DNA from: Corynebacterium gerontici
Lineage (GTDB): Bacteria; Actinomycetota; Actinomycetes; Mycobacteriales; Mycobacteriaceae
Assembly (NCBI RefSeq): GCF_003813985.1
Contig: NZ_CP033897.1
Location: forward strand, 1,550,001 to 1,614,000
Direction of reading: 5' to 3'
DNA length: 64,000 bases
Positions 1 through 10,164 of this stretch are shown in pieces (position 1 is the first letter of the stretch; each line of letters opens with the position of its first letter). The notes beneath the pieces are model-generated. The model searched no databases and had not been told where the DNA came from. It saw only the letters and a program-made list of their open reading frames with translations. The translations under genes were made by a program, and so were the position numbers.

Positions 1-352
1 ACATCGGCATCTCGAGAGTTCGAGCGGCGATATAGGCGGGGGCGGATACATAACCGCCGAACCCCACCACAACATCGGCATTCTTCATCGCCTTGCGAGC
101 TTGGCGCACCGCCTTGACCACGCGCCACGGCAAACGCAATAGATCCATATTCAATTTGCGAGGAACGGGCACCGGATCAATGAGCTCGAGCTTGAATCCC
201 CGCTCGGGGACGATGCTTGTTTCTAAACCTCGCTCGGTTCCAAGGGCAAACACTTCACATCCACGATCACGCAGCGCCTCGGCTACGGCCATCGCGGGTT
301 CGATGTGACCGGCGGTTCCTCCGCCGGCGACAACGACAGTTGGGTGTTGCAT
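1..352 (-). CDS. murG: MurG, UDP-GlcNAc:lipid I GlcNAc transferase (N-terminal part, cut by window edge)
   Basis: Glycosyltransferase that adds GlcNAc to lipid I to make lipid II at the inner face of the membrane. Only the first 117 codons are in the window. The start is ATG at 352, directly abutting the ftsW stop. Residues 10-16 read GGGTAGH, the glycine-rich N-terminal loop of MurG, followed by a typical PAMAVAEAL helix and a [10 protein letters not shown] segment. The gene is last of the visible dcw operon and is probably translationally coupled to ftsW. The C-terminal UDP-GlcNAc-binding domain lies outside the window. Confidence 0.95.
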   Translation of the reverse strand, partial: MQHPTVVVAGGGTAGHIEPAMAVAEALRDRGCEVFALGTERGLETSIVPERGFKLELIDPVPVPRKLNMDLLRLPWRVVKAVRQARKAMKNADVVVGFGGYVSAPAYIAARTLEMPM

Positions 353-1777
353 TTAGCGCCTCCTGCGATCACGATGTGGGGCCTGTCGTGGGCCACCAGA
401 ACGGTTATTCAGGCTACCAGTGCGAGTCGCTGGCGGCCGTTGTGCACCTTTTCGAGCGGCACGCGGGTCGCGGCTCGGGGCTCGACGAACACGGTCTTGC
501 GCTTGCTCTCGGGGGGTCTTCTTCGACACGACGTCGTCAAGCGAAGGCTCGGGCAGGCCCAACAAGCGATCCATCGCGGGACGACCGTATGAGCGCATCG
601 CGGAGATCGCCTCAGGTTCGTGTCGGGCACAATTGAGCAATACGCCCATCGCGGTCAACGTGATAATCGCCGAGGTGCCGCCCGCCGAAATCAATGGCAA
701 CTGAATGCCCGTCACCGGTACGAGCCCGATGACGTAGCCGATGTTGACGAAGGCCTGTACCACCACTGAAGACGTCAGCGCAGCGGCCAGCAACGAAAGG
801 TACATGTTGGAGCTGCGCTTGGCTGTTCGGAATCCGATCACGCCGAGAGTAGCAAAGAGCAAGATCACCACGGCAGCACCAACAAAACCGAGCTCCTCGC
901 CTACAACTGCAAAGATGAAGTCATTTTTAGCCTCCGGCAGATAGAACCACTTGGCGCGGGACTGGCCAAGGCCAACCCCAGTTAGGGAGCCATCGGCAAG
1001 CGAAAGAAAACCCTGGTAGGACTGATACGCCTTGCCAGAAGTGTCCTGGAAATTTCCGGTGAGGGCATCGAAATACACGCTGATACGGTCAGACCGATAG
1101 CCACCACCTAGAGCAATAGCCACCAGCACAAGGAAGCCTGCGCCAACTGCAGCGAAAAGGATCTTGTTATCGAGTCCAGCAAAGACAGCAAGAGCAAACA
1201 CGACAATCAAAAACGCCACTGCCATGCCGGTGTCGTGCTCCGCCGCGATCAAAGCGCACATCACCGCGCTGATTCCCAGGAAAATGTAGAGGTGCCTTGG
1301 CAGGAGCTTTTCGCCCGGCTCACGGTTAGCCAGATAACTCGCGCCCCATACAGCAATGGCGATGCGTGCAATTTCAGATGGTTGGAAAGACAAAGGCCCA
1401 AGTACCAGCCATGACTGCGAACCAACCTGTTCGTAACCCGTACCTAAGGGAGACAACACCAATACAAGAAGGAAGATGGAAAAACCCAGCAAGATGGTAG
1501 AGGCTTTGCGCAGGAGGCGCAGAGGCATCCGCAGAGCGAACCAGCCTGCGACCAAACCAAGAATCACCATGACGGTCTGGCGCACCGCCGTAGTCCAGGC
1601 GCTGCCGCCAGCGGAGATCGACCACGTCATCGAGCTGGAGGCCACAAGGGTGACGCCGATGATCGTGAGTAATCCAACCACGATTGCCAAGATGGTGTAA
1701 TCCGCCAGCGGCCGACGGCGCGTTTCATCCACGCGTTGACCAACGTGCTTGGCTATAGATTGCAGCGCCTGTGCCAT
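353..1777 (-). CDS. ftsW: FtsW, SEDS-family septal peptidoglycan glycosyltransferase
   Basis: Polytopic membrane protein of 474 residues, expected to polymerise lipid II at the septum with FtsI. About nine to ten hydrophobic segments fill the first 400 residues. The SEDS signature SFQPSE is near residue 130, and the last 80 residues are a basic, Arg/Pro-rich cytoplasmic tail. An in-frame TTG two codons upstream (1783) touches the AGGAG ribosome site, so ATG at 1777, six bases after AGGAG, is preferred. The AGGAG overlaps the murD stop codon, suggesting coupled translation. Confidence 0.93.
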   Translation of the reverse strand: MAQALQSIAKHVGQRVDETRRRPLADYTILAIVVGLLTIIGVTLVASSSMTWSISAGGSAWTTAVRQTVMVILGLVAGWFALRMPLRLLRKASTILLGFSIFLLVLVLSPLGTGYEQVGSQSWLVLGPLSFQPSEIARIAIAVWGASYLANREPGEKLLPRHLYIFLGISAVMCALIAAEHDTGMAVAFLIVVFALAVFAGLDNKILFAAVGAGFLVLVAIALGGGYRSDRISVYFDALTGNFQDTSGKAYQSYQGFLSLADGSLTGVGLGQSRAKWFYLPEAKNDFIFAVVGEELGFVGAAVVILLFATLGVIGFRTAKRSSNMYLSLLAAALTSSVVVQAFVNIGYVIGLVPVTGIQLPLISAGGTSAIITLTAMGVLLNCARHEPEAISAMRSYGRPAMDRLLGLPEPSLDDVVSKKTPREQAQDRVRRAPSRDPRAARKGAQRPPATRTGSLNNRSGGPRQAPHRDRRRR

Positions 1778-1786
1778 GTCCAACTC

Positions 1787-3157
1787 CTAAGTTGCGGCGG
1801 ATTCGCCTTGTGCTTCAACAATGTATCGGGCGAACAGATCTCCCCGCTGTGCCATGCCGGTGTACATATCCAAACTTGCGGCTGCCGGAGCGAGCACAAT
1901 GGCATCGTCTGAACCTGCCTGTTTGACTGCCCATCGAGTGACTTCGCGCATCGCCACATCAGGATCGTCACTATCACTGAGCATCACCTGGACGTGCGGT
2001 GCCAATCGAGCCAACGCATCAGCAATGATCCGTCGATCCTGCCCCAAGAGTGCGGCAGCTTTGAGTCGGTGCGCATGGGTACGGATCAACTCATCCACGC
2101 TCGCGCCCTTCAACTGGCCACCGGCAATCCACACGAGGCGCGAAAAGCCCGCAAGTGCTGCGTCAGCGGCGTGAGGGTTGGTGGCCTTGGAGTTGTCTAT
2201 CGCGCGCAGCGCTGAGCCTGCGACCTGCTGGCCGCGGTGCCCTGCGACCTGGAATTCGGATAAGGCAGACGCGATTGCAGCGGCCTCAACGCCCATCGCG
2301 CGCGCCGCTGCTGCGGCGGCGAGGGCATCGTAAAGTCCCGCAGGTCCAGCCGGTTGAATGCCCTCCGCCGGCGCCAAAAACACGTGTTCATCACCGAAAG
2401 CGCAGCTCACCAGCGCACCGTCGGCGATCCCCAGCTCACCAGCATCCGGTGATGCTAAGCCGAACCCCACCGTTGATGCATGAGCGAAGCGCCACACCTC
2501 CGGATCATCCTTGCCGGCAATACTGATTGGCGCCCGCAACACCTTGGCTTTTGCCTCGGCATAGGCTTGGAAGCTGCCGTGCCAATCAATGTGATCGTCC
2601 GCCAAGTTCAGCAACACACCCACATCTGGAGTCAGTTGCTCGGACCAGTGCAATTGAAAACTCGAAAGCTCAGCAACCAGCACATCGACGCGCGACGCGG
2701 TCAACGCATCGGCTACCGAAACGCCAATATTGCCCACCGCCTGTGCCTTGAAGCCACCTGCTTGCATCATGGATGCCAACATGGCGGTGGTAGTGGTTTT
2801 ACCGTTAGTGCCGGTGACTACCATCCATGTCCGCCGCGGACCAAAGACCTCAGCGCGATCAAGACGGTACGCCAGTTCAACGTCACCAATCACGGGAATT
2901 CCCCGCTGCTGCGCGGCTACCAAGAACTCAGCATCTGGCCGCCACCCTGGCGAAGTCACAACCAGATCGGCGTGGTCGAGTAACGCAGGATCGAGTACCG
3001 CAGTGGGCACATTTGCGGCGCGCTCAAGGGCTCCCGCGGAATCGTCGACAAGCAAGAAATCCGCACCAAGGTTGTGCAGCAACGTTGCGGTGCCAATACC
3101 GGACACTCCGGCGCCGGCGACCAAGATCTTGCCCCGGAGTACTTCTGGAAGCGTCAT
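1787..3157 (-). CDS. murD: MurD, UDP-MurNAc-L-alanine:D-glutamate ligase
   Basis: Cytoplasmic ATP-dependent ligase that adds D-glutamate to UDP-MurNAc-L-Ala. The protein has 456 residues, normal for the family. A Rossmann-like start (GAGVSGIG, near residue 15) binds the UDP part, and the ATP loop GTNGKTTT is at 116-123. The start is ATG 3157, four bases after the mraY stop. It sits between mraY and ftsW in the same operon, the usual actinobacterial order. Confidence 0.95.
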   Translation of the reverse strand: MTLPEVLRGKILVAGAGVSGIGTATLLHNLGADFLLVDDSAGALERAANVPTAVLDPALLDHADLVVTSPGWRPDAEFLVAAQQRGIPVIGDVELAYRLDRAEVFGPRRTWMVVTGTNGKTTTTAMLASMMQAGGFKAQAVGNIGVSVADALTASRVDVLVAELSSFQLHWSEQLTPDVGVLLNLADDHIDWHGSFQAYAEAKAKVLRAPISIAGKDDPEVWRFAHASTVGFGLASPDAGELGIADGALVSCAFGDEHVFLAPAEGIQPAGPAGLYDALAAAAAARAMGVEAAAIASALSEFQVAGHRGQQVAGSALRAIDNSKATNPHAADAALAGFSRLVWIAGGQLKGASVDELIRTHAHRLKAAALLGQDRRIIADALARLAPHVQVMLSDSDDPDVAMREVTRWAVKQAGSDDAIVLAPAAASLDMYTGMAQRGDLFARYIVEAQGESAAT

Positions 3158-3161
3158 GAAG

Positions 3162-4259
3162 TTACACCCCCGCTAAGGAGAGCCACTCGCCGTAGAAAAT
3201 CGCCGAGCCGAGCATGCCGAAGATCAACGCGAGCAACCAGAAACGAATTACCACTGTCGTTTCAGCCCAATTGAGGTGCTCGAAGTGGTGGTGCAGAGGT
3301 GCCATTTTGAACACGCGCTTGCCAGTGGTCTTAAAACTTGCAACCTGGATCACCACGGACGCTGCCTCGGCAACAAAGAGCAAACCAATCACAATCATCA
3401 GCAGCTCGGTGCGTGAAGCCACGGAAATGCCTGCGACGAGTCCGCCGAGCGCTAGCGAGCCAGTGTCGCCCATGAAAATCTTTGCCGGAGCCGCATTCCA
3501 CCACAAGAAGCCCAAGCAAGCACCCAAGCCCGCAGCGGCCAACACAGCCAGATCCAGCGGATCTCGTACGTTGTAACATCCCGGCTCCGCACCAGCGGTA
3601 CAAGAGTTGCGATACTGCCAGAACGTGATCAGGGTGTACACGCCCATCACCACCGCGGTAGCACCCGCTGCAAGACCATCAAGGCCGTCGGTGAGGTTCA
3701 CTGCGTTGGACCACGCCGAGACCAGAATGTAGATGAACGCCAGGAACACGATCATGCCGATGAACAGCGGGCCAACGGCAAGGTCGATCGTGCCGATGTC
3801 TCGCAGGAAGCTGAGGTGGGTGGAACCCGGAGTCAGACCTGCTTCGTCGGGGAATTGCAGAATCAGCACGCCAAAGATCATGGCGGCGGCGAATTGGCCG
3901 ATCAGCTTAGCCTTCTTATTCAGCCCTAGGTTGCGGCCCTTGAAGAGTTTGATGAAGTCATCGGCAAAACCGAGACCGCCTAGCGAGAGCATCAAGAACA
4001 TGACCACCGCGCCAGTCGCGCTGAAGCCACCGTTGCCAGTCACTTCGCCATAGATGCCCGTGACCAAGTACGAAACACTGATCGCCGTGATAATGGCAAT
4101 ACCACCCATCGTGGGTGTGCCACGCTTGCGGAGGTGAGACTTTGGCCCTTCCTCGCGGATTTCTTGACCAATGCCTTCCGCGCTAAAACGCTGAATCAGC
4201 ACCGGAGTAAGCAGCACTGAAACCAACAGTGCCACCGCGGCGGAGATGATGATTTGCAT
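3162..4259 (-). CDS. mraY: MraY, phospho-MurNAc-pentapeptide translocase
   Basis: Integral membrane transferase that moves phospho-MurNAc-pentapeptide onto undecaprenyl phosphate to give lipid I. The protein has 365 residues with about ten membrane segments. Family motifs are visible: the aspartate pair in [22 protein letters not shown], and the late HHHFE histidine cluster. ATG 4259 overlaps the murF stop (TGATG), which points to coupled translation. An in-frame GTG one codon earlier is the alternative. Confidence 0.95.
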   Translation of the reverse strand: MQIIISAAVALLVSVLLTPVLIQRFSAEGIGQEIREEGPKSHLRKRGTPTMGGIAIITAISVSYLVTGIYGEVTGNGGFSATGAVVMFLMLSLGGLGFADDFIKLFKGRNLGLNKKAKLIGQFAAAMIFGVLILQFPDEAGLTPGSTHLSFLRDIGTIDLAVGPLFIGMIVFLAFIYILVSAWSNAVNLTDGLDGLAAGATAVVMGVYTLITFWQYRNSCTAGAEPGCYNVRDPLDLAVLAAAGLGACLGFLWWNAAPAKIFMGDTGSLALGGLVAGISVASRTELLMIVIGLLFVAEAASVVIQVASFKTTGKRVFKMAPLHHHFEHLNWAETTVVIRFWLLALIFGMLGSAIFYGEWLSLAGV

Positions 4260-5740
4260 CACTTGTCATTCACCTGCAGTTCGGATTGTTCATTTGCATT
4301 TGTGTTCAGAAGGCTTTCTGCGACCTGCCAAAGCTTAAAAGCGTTCGATGCCTTGACCAAGACGGTGTCCGCATCACGCAGCACCGGATCGATGGCGGTG
4401 GCTGCGTCCTCGTTGCTGTCCACCACGGCGATGGTGAGCTGCCCTGCAGCATCAGCGAGCGCGCGTGCATCTTCGTTGTTTCCAACCACGACGACGCCCC
4501 GAATACCGATCTCTTTCAGCTCCGCGCCGAGCGCGCGATGCGCTTCAATGGCATCTTCACCGAGTTCCCCCATGGGACCCAACACCGCGAAGGCGCGGCC
4601 ACCGCGGGCTTGGGCAGTGCTCACCGCGGCGCGCAGCCCTGCGCGCATGGATTCCGCGTTGGCGTTGTACGCGTCATCGATCACGATGAGGCCATCGCTC
4701 CGGTGGTGTACGTCCATGCGGTGGGCAGAAGCACCCTGATGAGCGCGCAACGCCGTCAGGATGAGATCCAACTCGAGTCCCGCGGCAAGGGCGGCGGTGA
4801 TAGCGGCCAGGGCGTTCGAAACCTGATGTTCACCACTGACCTGTAAGTTCACTTCCGCGTCCCCTTGGGGTGTGCGCAGCGAGAAACTGGGGCGCGCCAA
4901 CGCATCGAGACGAATGTTGCTTGCCTGCACGTCCGCATCCTCACCTTGTCCGAAACGCCACACTTGCGCCTGAGTGCGGTCAGCCATGACAGCGACGTGC
5001 GGATCATCGGCATTCAAAACGGCATGGCCATCCGCGGGAAGCGCCTCGACGAGCTCTCCTTTGGCTTGAGCAATAGTTGCCTGCGATCCAAATTCCCCTA
5101 GATGAGCGCTGCCGACATTGAGCACCACACCAATCTTCGGTGGCGCAACTTCCGCCAACGCCGCGATATGCCCGACACCGCGCGCGGATAACTCGCTGAC
5201 CAAATAACGGGTGTCTTGCGTACAGCGAAGCACTGTGTAGGGGTGCCCAATTTCGTTGTTGAATGAACCAGGAGGAGCTACGGTGTCACCAGTAGCCCGG
5301 AAGATACTAGCCATCATGTCCTTGGCCGAAGTTTTCCCGGCCGATCCAGTCACACCAATCACCGTGAGTCCGGGGGCAAGCGCGTCACAGAGGTTCCGCG
5401 CCAAAGCGCTCATGGCGGCAATAACAGCCGCCGCAGCGCCCGTGGCATCATGTGCCGTGGCATAAGCATTTGAGTGGCCTGAATCCACGGGCGCAACGAT
5501 GACTCCCGGCACGCCGACGTCTCGGAACAACAAAGCACCTGCGGCGCCTTGCTCCATTACCGCCTGAGCAAAATCGTGCCCGTCAACTCTCGCGCCTTGC
5601 AGCGCCACAAACAGATCACCGGGCGCCACTTGGCGGGAATCGAATTCCACACCACCTGTGATCTGCTCTTCGCCGGTGGCGTTCTCGCTCAATTGGCCAC
5701 CAACGGCCTTGGCAATCTCGCTGAGGTTCATTGGAATCAT
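4259..5740 (-). CDS. murF: MurF, UDP-MurNAc-tripeptide:D-Ala-D-Ala ligase
   Basis: Ligase that adds D-Ala-D-Ala to complete the UDP-MurNAc pentapeptide in the cytoplasm. The protein has 493 residues. The ATP loop GSAGKT is at 132-137, followed by the KDM segment typical of MurF, and a Mur ligase C-terminal domain carries [12 protein letters not shown] 5740 follows AGGAGG by eight bases and overlaps the murE stop (ATGA). A second in-frame ATG at 5731 is possible but further from the ribosome site. Confidence 0.95.
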   Translation of the reverse strand: MIPMNLSEIAKAVGGQLSENATGEEQITGGVEFDSRQVAPGDLFVALQGARVDGHDFAQAVMEQGAAGALLFRDVGVPGVIVAPVDSGHSNAYATAHDATGAAAAVIAAMSALARNLCDALAPGLTVIGVTGSAGKTSAKDMMASIFRATGDTVAPPGSFNNEIGHPYTVLRCTQDTRYLVSELSARGVGHIAALAEVAPPKIGVVLNVGSAHLGEFGSQATIAQAKGELVEALPADGHAVLNADDPHVAVMADRTQAQVWRFGQGEDADVQASNIRLDALARPSFSLRTPQGDAEVNLQVSGEHQVSNALAAITAALAAGLELDLILTALRAHQGASAHRMDVHHRSDGLIVIDDAYNANAESMRAGLRAAVSTAQARGGRAFAVLGPMGELGEDAIEAHRALGAELKEIGIRGVVVVGNNEDARALADAAGQLTIAVVDSNEDAATAIDPVLRDADTVLVKASNAFKLWQVAESLLNTNANEQSELQVNDK

Positions 5741-7260
5741 TGTCGGCCCTCCTGCTTTTCGAGGCGGAGTTCAATGGCCTCGCGTAGTGCTTCGCGGTCA
5801 TCGAAGTGGTGTTGGACTCCGGCCACGAGTTGTCCCACTTCGTGGCCTTTGCCGGCGATCACGATGGCGTCGCCAGGCTCAGCCCACTGCACAGCGCGGG
5901 CGATGGCCTCGGCTCGATCGCCGATTTCGATGACCTTCGGCATCGCTTCGGCGCTAGGCTGAGCGCTCAAAGCTTGCTGGGCACCTTCAATGATGGCCGA
6001 CCTGATTTGCGCCGGATCTTCGTCACGCGGATTGTCGTCGCTGACGATCAGCAAATCGGCTCGCTTGATCGCCTCTGCGCCCATCACGGGACGCTTAGAC
6101 ACGTCACGGTTACCACCCGCGCCGAGGACCACCCCCACTCGCCCGGGCACCTGCGCGCGAATAGTGTCCAGCACCGCCGCAACAGCAGCCGGTTTGTGCG
6201 CATAATCCACTACTGCGACGAACTCTTGGCCAGCGTCTACCCGCTCCATGCGTCCAGGAACGCCCACGCCTGCAATCCCTTTTGCCACTGCTTCAGGGTC
6301 CACGCCGATTTCCGCAGCGAGCGCCAGCGCCAAACTAGCGTTGGTCACGTTGAAAGCCCCTGGCATGTTCAGATCCACGGAGATGCTTTGGCCTTCGTGA
6401 ATGAGCGAGAAATGCTGCGTACCAGCGGCGCGCACCTCCACCTGACTGACTACGTAATCGGCGTGCTTGTTCGCGTTCGTGCTCAAGGACTTCGGAAAGC
6501 GCGCAATATCGAGCATCGCTTCACCCCAGGCATCGTCAATGCAAATAACCGATTTCGGTGCACTCAACGCGGATTCGGCGGCAAAAAGCTTGGCCTTAGT
6601 ATCGAAGTAATCCTGCATCGTCGGGTGGAAATCCAGGTGATCCTGAGTAAGGTTTGTGAACCCCGCAACATCAAAGTCCACTCCTCCAACGCGACCCAAA
6701 GAAAGCGCGTGGGAGCTTACTTCCATCACCACATGGGTCACGCCTTCTTCGACCATCAGGGCAAAAAGCTGCTGCAGTTTCGGAGCCTCGGGCGTGGTGA
6801 GCTGGGTGGGGATCTTCCGACCATTAATCCGGGTGCCAGTAGTACCGATCAGCCCAACGCTCAGTCCCGCATGCATCAATCCCGCTTCGAGCAGGTAGCT
6901 GGTGGTTGTTTTTCCAGAGGTTCCGGTAATTCCGACGATGGTGAGGCTTTTCGACGGTTCCCCGTACATCACGGAAGACACAGCACCCAAGATGGCGCGG
7001 ATATCGTCGACCACGATGACCGGGCGTTGATCACCGTTTTGCTGGAGGATTTCGTGCCCTTCGCGATCCGTCAAAATGGCGGCAGCATTGGTATCTGCCG
7101 CGTACTTGGCACCGTGGCTGCGGGTTCCAGGAAGCGCGGCAAACACAGCTCCCTGAGGCAGCTCTTGGGAATCCAAACCGATCCCTTGGAACTGCACATC
7201 AGCATCGCCAAAGACTGCGCCGCCCGCGATCTCTGCTACTTCTTTCACCCGCATGCTCAC
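5737..7260 (-). CDS. murE: MurE, UDP-MurNAc-L-Ala-D-Glu:meso-diaminopimelate ligase
   Basis: Ligase that adds meso-diaminopimelate to UDP-MurNAc-dipeptide. The ATP loop GTSGKTT is at about 113-119. The DNPRDED segment contains the DNPR motif that selects diaminopimelate over lysine, in line with corynebacterial peptidoglycan. The open frame extends upstream to a TTG at 7305, but AGGGAG at 7267-7272 lies six bases before GTG 7260, so GTG is preferred, giving 507 residues. ATG 7254 is the next alternative. A 91-bp gap separates it from ftsI. Confidence 0.94.
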   Translation of the reverse strand: MSMRVKEVAEIAGGAVFGDADVQFQGIGLDSQELPQGAVFAALPGTRSHGAKYAADTNAAAILTDREGHEILQQNGDQRPVIVVDDIRAILGAVSSVMYGEPSKSLTIVGITGTSGKTTTSYLLEAGLMHAGLSVGLIGTTGTRINGRKIPTQLTTPEAPKLQQLFALMVEEGVTHVVMEVSSHALSLGRVGGVDFDVAGFTNLTQDHLDFHPTMQDYFDTKAKLFAAESALSAPKSVICIDDAWGEAMLDIARFPKSLSTNANKHADYVVSQVEVRAAGTQHFSLIHEGQSISVDLNMPGAFNVTNASLALALAAEIGVDPEAVAKGIAGVGVPGRMERVDAGQEFVAVVDYAHKPAAVAAVLDTIRAQVPGRVGVVLGAGGNRDVSKRPVMGAEAIKRADLLIVSDDNPRDEDPAQIRSAIIEGAQQALSAQPSAEAMPKVIEIGDRAEAIARAVQWAEPGDAIVIAGKGHEVGQLVAGVQHHFDDREALREAIELRLEKQEGRQ

Positions 7261-7351
7261 GCGATGCTCCCTTCCGAATGCGATGTGCCGACACTTTGAG
7301 GCCAAAGTGTTAAGGCTAGCACCGCTGCTCTATCGACGACATGGCCGCTGA

Positions 7352-9394
7352 TCATCGTGCCTCCAACACCAATTGGCCTTCTGGCGGAGGCGAAAGCGGA
7401 ACATTGTCTCTGTTAAGCAACCACGACGCAATGTCGTGGAACAGCGGCGCCGAGGACTGTCCGCCTTCACCGTGCACACCACGTTTTGGTTGATCCAACA
7501 TGATGGCAATGACGTAGCGGGGATTATCGGCCGGCGCGATACCAGCGAAAGTAATCCAATACATGGAGTTGGAGTACGCGCCGGTGTTCGGATCTACCTG
7601 CTGCGCCGTTCCAGTTTTGCCGCTAACTTGATAACCCTCGATGGCCGCTTGCGGCCCGGTCCCCTGCTGTACGCCGGCTGGATCATCCTGAGCAACCGCA
7701 CGGAACATGTTGCGAACGGTTTTGGCTGTTGCTGGCGAAACAGCTTCAACACTGTCTGGCTCCGGCTGCTCAATCGTGTTGCCAGAAGCATCTTCAACCG
7801 ACTCGATGATGCGAGGTTCAATTCTGGTGCCGTCATTAGCGATGGTCTGGTACACACCCGCCATCTGCAAAAGAGTCCAGGACATTCCCTGCCCGATGGG
7901 GAGGTTAGCGAAGGTGCCACCCGACCATTGGGAAAGGTTCGGGAGCAAACCGGCGGACTCGCTTGGCAATTCGATGCCCGTGGTTTGTCCGATACCGAAC
8001 TTCAGCAGCAAATCATTGAAGCGCTTTTCACCGAGCCTTTGGGCAAGCATGAGCGTGCCGACGTTCGAGGACTTACCAAACACACCGGTGGTGGTGTACG
8101 GCGCGACGTCGTGCGCCCAAGCGTCACGAACGTTTACACCAGACATGTCGATGCTCCCGGGAACTTGGAGCACCTCATCCGGGGTGGTCTTGTTATCTTC
8201 GATCGCCCCGGCAGCGGTGATCACCTTTGCCACCGATCCTGGCTCAAAGGGTGCAGAAATGGTGGTGTTGGCAAAGGTTTTGCCCTTGTCTAACTGCTTT
8301 TCAATGTCCCCATTCGGGTTGATAGTGGCCGAATTCGCCATGGCCATAACCTTCGCCGTCTTAGCGTCGAGAACCACAGCGGACGCGCTTTTGGCTCCCG
8401 AGTTGGCTACGGCCTGCTCAACCTGCTGCTGCACGTATGTCTGCAGATCAAGATCGAGCGTGAGCGTGACTTTCGCGCCATCGGTTGCGGGGATATTGTC
8501 CCGCATCGTGCCCGGAATGACCACGCCGTCGGGCGAAACGTCATACGTTTGACGTCCGTTCACACCTGCAAGGATGCCGTCATTGGAGGCCTCGAATCCG
8601 AATTGTCCCTCGCCATCCTGGCTGATTTTGCCAATGACGTTTTCGGCAATTGCCCCGTTCGGGTACTGGCGAATGCTCTGTAGGTCAGCCGCGATACCCG
8701 GGAAATCCTTGGCGATCTGTTCGGCAACGTCGGGGTCGACGTTGCGAACGAGCACCTGGTAGGTGGAATCGGACTCCAACTTGTTCTTGATTTCTTTGGC
8801 ATCCACCTCGGCGCTCGAGGCACCAGCTTTTTCAATCGCCTTTGGGATCTCTTTTGAGTAGCGCTCTATCTCTTGCTTAACTGCCTCGTCGAGACGCCTA
8901 TTACGCTCTTGCTCACTGAGGTCGTAATACTCCCCGCTTTCTTGCAGTTTGAATTCTGCACGAGTGCGCATTTCTTTACGCAATACCACCGGCGCTGCAG
9001 TCAGCGATCGCGCTTGCATGGTGTACGCGAGCTGCTGGCCCCGAATATCGGAGATTTCACCGCGACGTGCGGGATCAACAAAGACACGGGTGCGCTGTTC
9101 CGAGGCCTTTTCGCTGAGATCCGGCCCCCACACCAACTGCACCCACGCAAGCCTTCCAGTAAGCACAATCGCCATGGTGCTACCAATTGCTACGGCGGTC
9201 TTGAGCCTTCTTTGCAACAGGGTTCGTTGCTTGCGTGGTTTCTTCGGTGCGTTGAACTTACGCTTGATCGCCGCGTCATCATCCTGGGGGCGTGGGGTGC
9301 GCTGCCGCGATGCCCTGGATTGTGAACGGGAGCCACCCGAACGCGCGTTTCGGGGTTGGTGCCCGTCGCGGGGGTCGTTCGAGTAGTGATCCAC
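7352..9394 (-). CDS. ftsI: FtsI/PBP3-type septal transpeptidase
   Basis: Class B penicillin-binding protein that cross-links septal peptidoglycan, paired with FtsW. The protein has 680 residues: a basic, disordered cytoplasmic start, one membrane anchor at about 66-88, a PBP dimerisation domain, and a transpeptidase domain. Active-site motifs are SVAK with Ser387, SSN, and KTG at 593-595. No PASTA repeats follow. GTG 9394 shares one base with the ftsL stop (TAGTG) and is preceded by GAGGTGAGG. Confidence 0.95.
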   Translation of the reverse strand: MDHYSNDPRDGHQPRNARSGGSRSQSRASRQRTPRPQDDDAAIKRKFNAPKKPRKQRTLLQRRLKTAVAIGSTMAIVLTGRLAWVQLVWGPDLSEKASEQRTRVFVDPARRGEISDIRGQQLAYTMQARSLTAAPVVLRKEMRTRAEFKLQESGEYYDLSEQERNRRLDEAVKQEIERYSKEIPKAIEKAGASSAEVDAKEIKNKLESDSTYQVLVRNVDPDVAEQIAKDFPGIAADLQSIRQYPNGAIAENVIGKISQDGEGQFGFEASNDGILAGVNGRQTYDVSPDGVVIPGTMRDNIPATDGAKVTLTLDLDLQTYVQQQVEQAVANSGAKSASAVVLDAKTAKVMAMANSATINPNGDIEKQLDKGKTFANTTISAPFEPGSVAKVITAAGAIEDNKTTPDEVLQVPGSIDMSGVNVRDAWAHDVAPYTTTGVFGKSSNVGTLMLAQRLGEKRFNDLLLKFGIGQTTGIELPSESAGLLPNLSQWSGGTFANLPIGQGMSWTLLQMAGVYQTIANDGTRIEPRIIESVEDASGNTIEQPEPDSVEAVSPATAKTVRNMFRAVAQDDPAGVQQGTGPQAAIEGYQVSGKTGTAQQVDPNTGAYSNSMYWITFAGIAPADNPRYVIAIMLDQPKRGVHGEGGQSSAPLFHDIASWLLNRDNVPLSPPPEGQLVLEAR

Positions 9395-10131
9395 TAGCGA
9401 GCCTCACCTCTTGTGTCTTGGGCTGGTTGCGGGGGCGCAGGGGGAGCCTGCGGCGCTTGGCCCGGGTACGGCGCTAGCGTAGCGCCATTTGGTGCGGTAT
9501 TGCCGGAACGTGGCGCCGTTTGGTTAGGAACAGCGTTGAGCTGATCGCTTATCTCCTTAGTCTTTTCCGGATTCGACGATGCCGCCCGGGAACGAATCAC
9601 ATCACCATTGATGTCAACAATCGGGCGCGTGAGGTCGGAAGCGGGGCGTTGCTCAAACACTTGGCCTTGAGGGTCAGTGGCCAGTACACCGGGCTGATCC
9701 GGCACCACCATGTTCATCTCTGCAGCACGTTTTGCCAGTTCACCCGTGGAGCTCACGTTTGCCAAATCACGTTGGAGCGTCTCAATTTGGTTGCCCAGGG
9801 TGGCCTCTTGCCCGCGAAGTTCCTGAAGCTTGAAGGACTGCGCTGTTGTCATGCCGGACAACCCCATGGCGACACCGACACCCACGACCAGCACCAATGT
9901 CAGCGTGATCACGAAGCGAATGAGTCCACGGTCAGCCTTCTTCTGGCTAATTCGACGCCCGCGATGGCTAAACACCTGCTGGGATCCAGGTTTGTGCTGG
10001 AAGCGACGGCGAGTCTTGCTGGGCTGGAGGGTTCGGGCACCACGGGCGGGCGCCTCCATCGTGGAAGTTGGCGTGCTGAAGTCGCGGGAGGTGTGACTCG
10101 ATGTGCGGCGTGTGCCTTGCGTCATCGTCAT
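9394..10131 (-). CDS. ftsL: FtsL-like division protein
   Basis: Small bitopic protein at the ftsL position between rsmH and ftsI. Of its 245 residues, about 75 at the start are basic and polar. One membrane segment follows at roughly 75-97, then a coiled-coil stretch (about 98-130) as expected for a partner of the divisome. The C-terminal third is Pro/Ala/Gln-rich and low in complexity. ATG 10131 has AAGGAG eight bases upstream. The family is poorly conserved in sequence, so the name rests on topology and position. Confidence 0.85.
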   Translation of the reverse strand: MTMTQGTRRTSSHTSRDFSTPTSTMEAPARGARTLQPSKTRRRFQHKPGSQQVFSHRGRRISQKKADRGLIRFVITLTLVLVVGVGVAMGLSGMTTAQSFKLQELRGQEATLGNQIETLQRDLANVSSTGELAKRAAEMNMVVPDQPGVLATDPQGQVFEQRPASDLTRPIVDINGDVIRSRAASSNPEKTKEISDQLNAVPNQTAPRSGNTAPNGATLAPYPGQAPQAPPAPPQPAQDTRGEAR

Positions 10132-10164
10132 GGTGCTGGCTCCTTCGGCTGATCCTGCCGGGGG

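Noticed and set aside
5806-7299. 497-codon plus-strand frame opposite murE
   Set aside because: Antisense shadow of a clear Mur ligase with intact motifs; no independent support.
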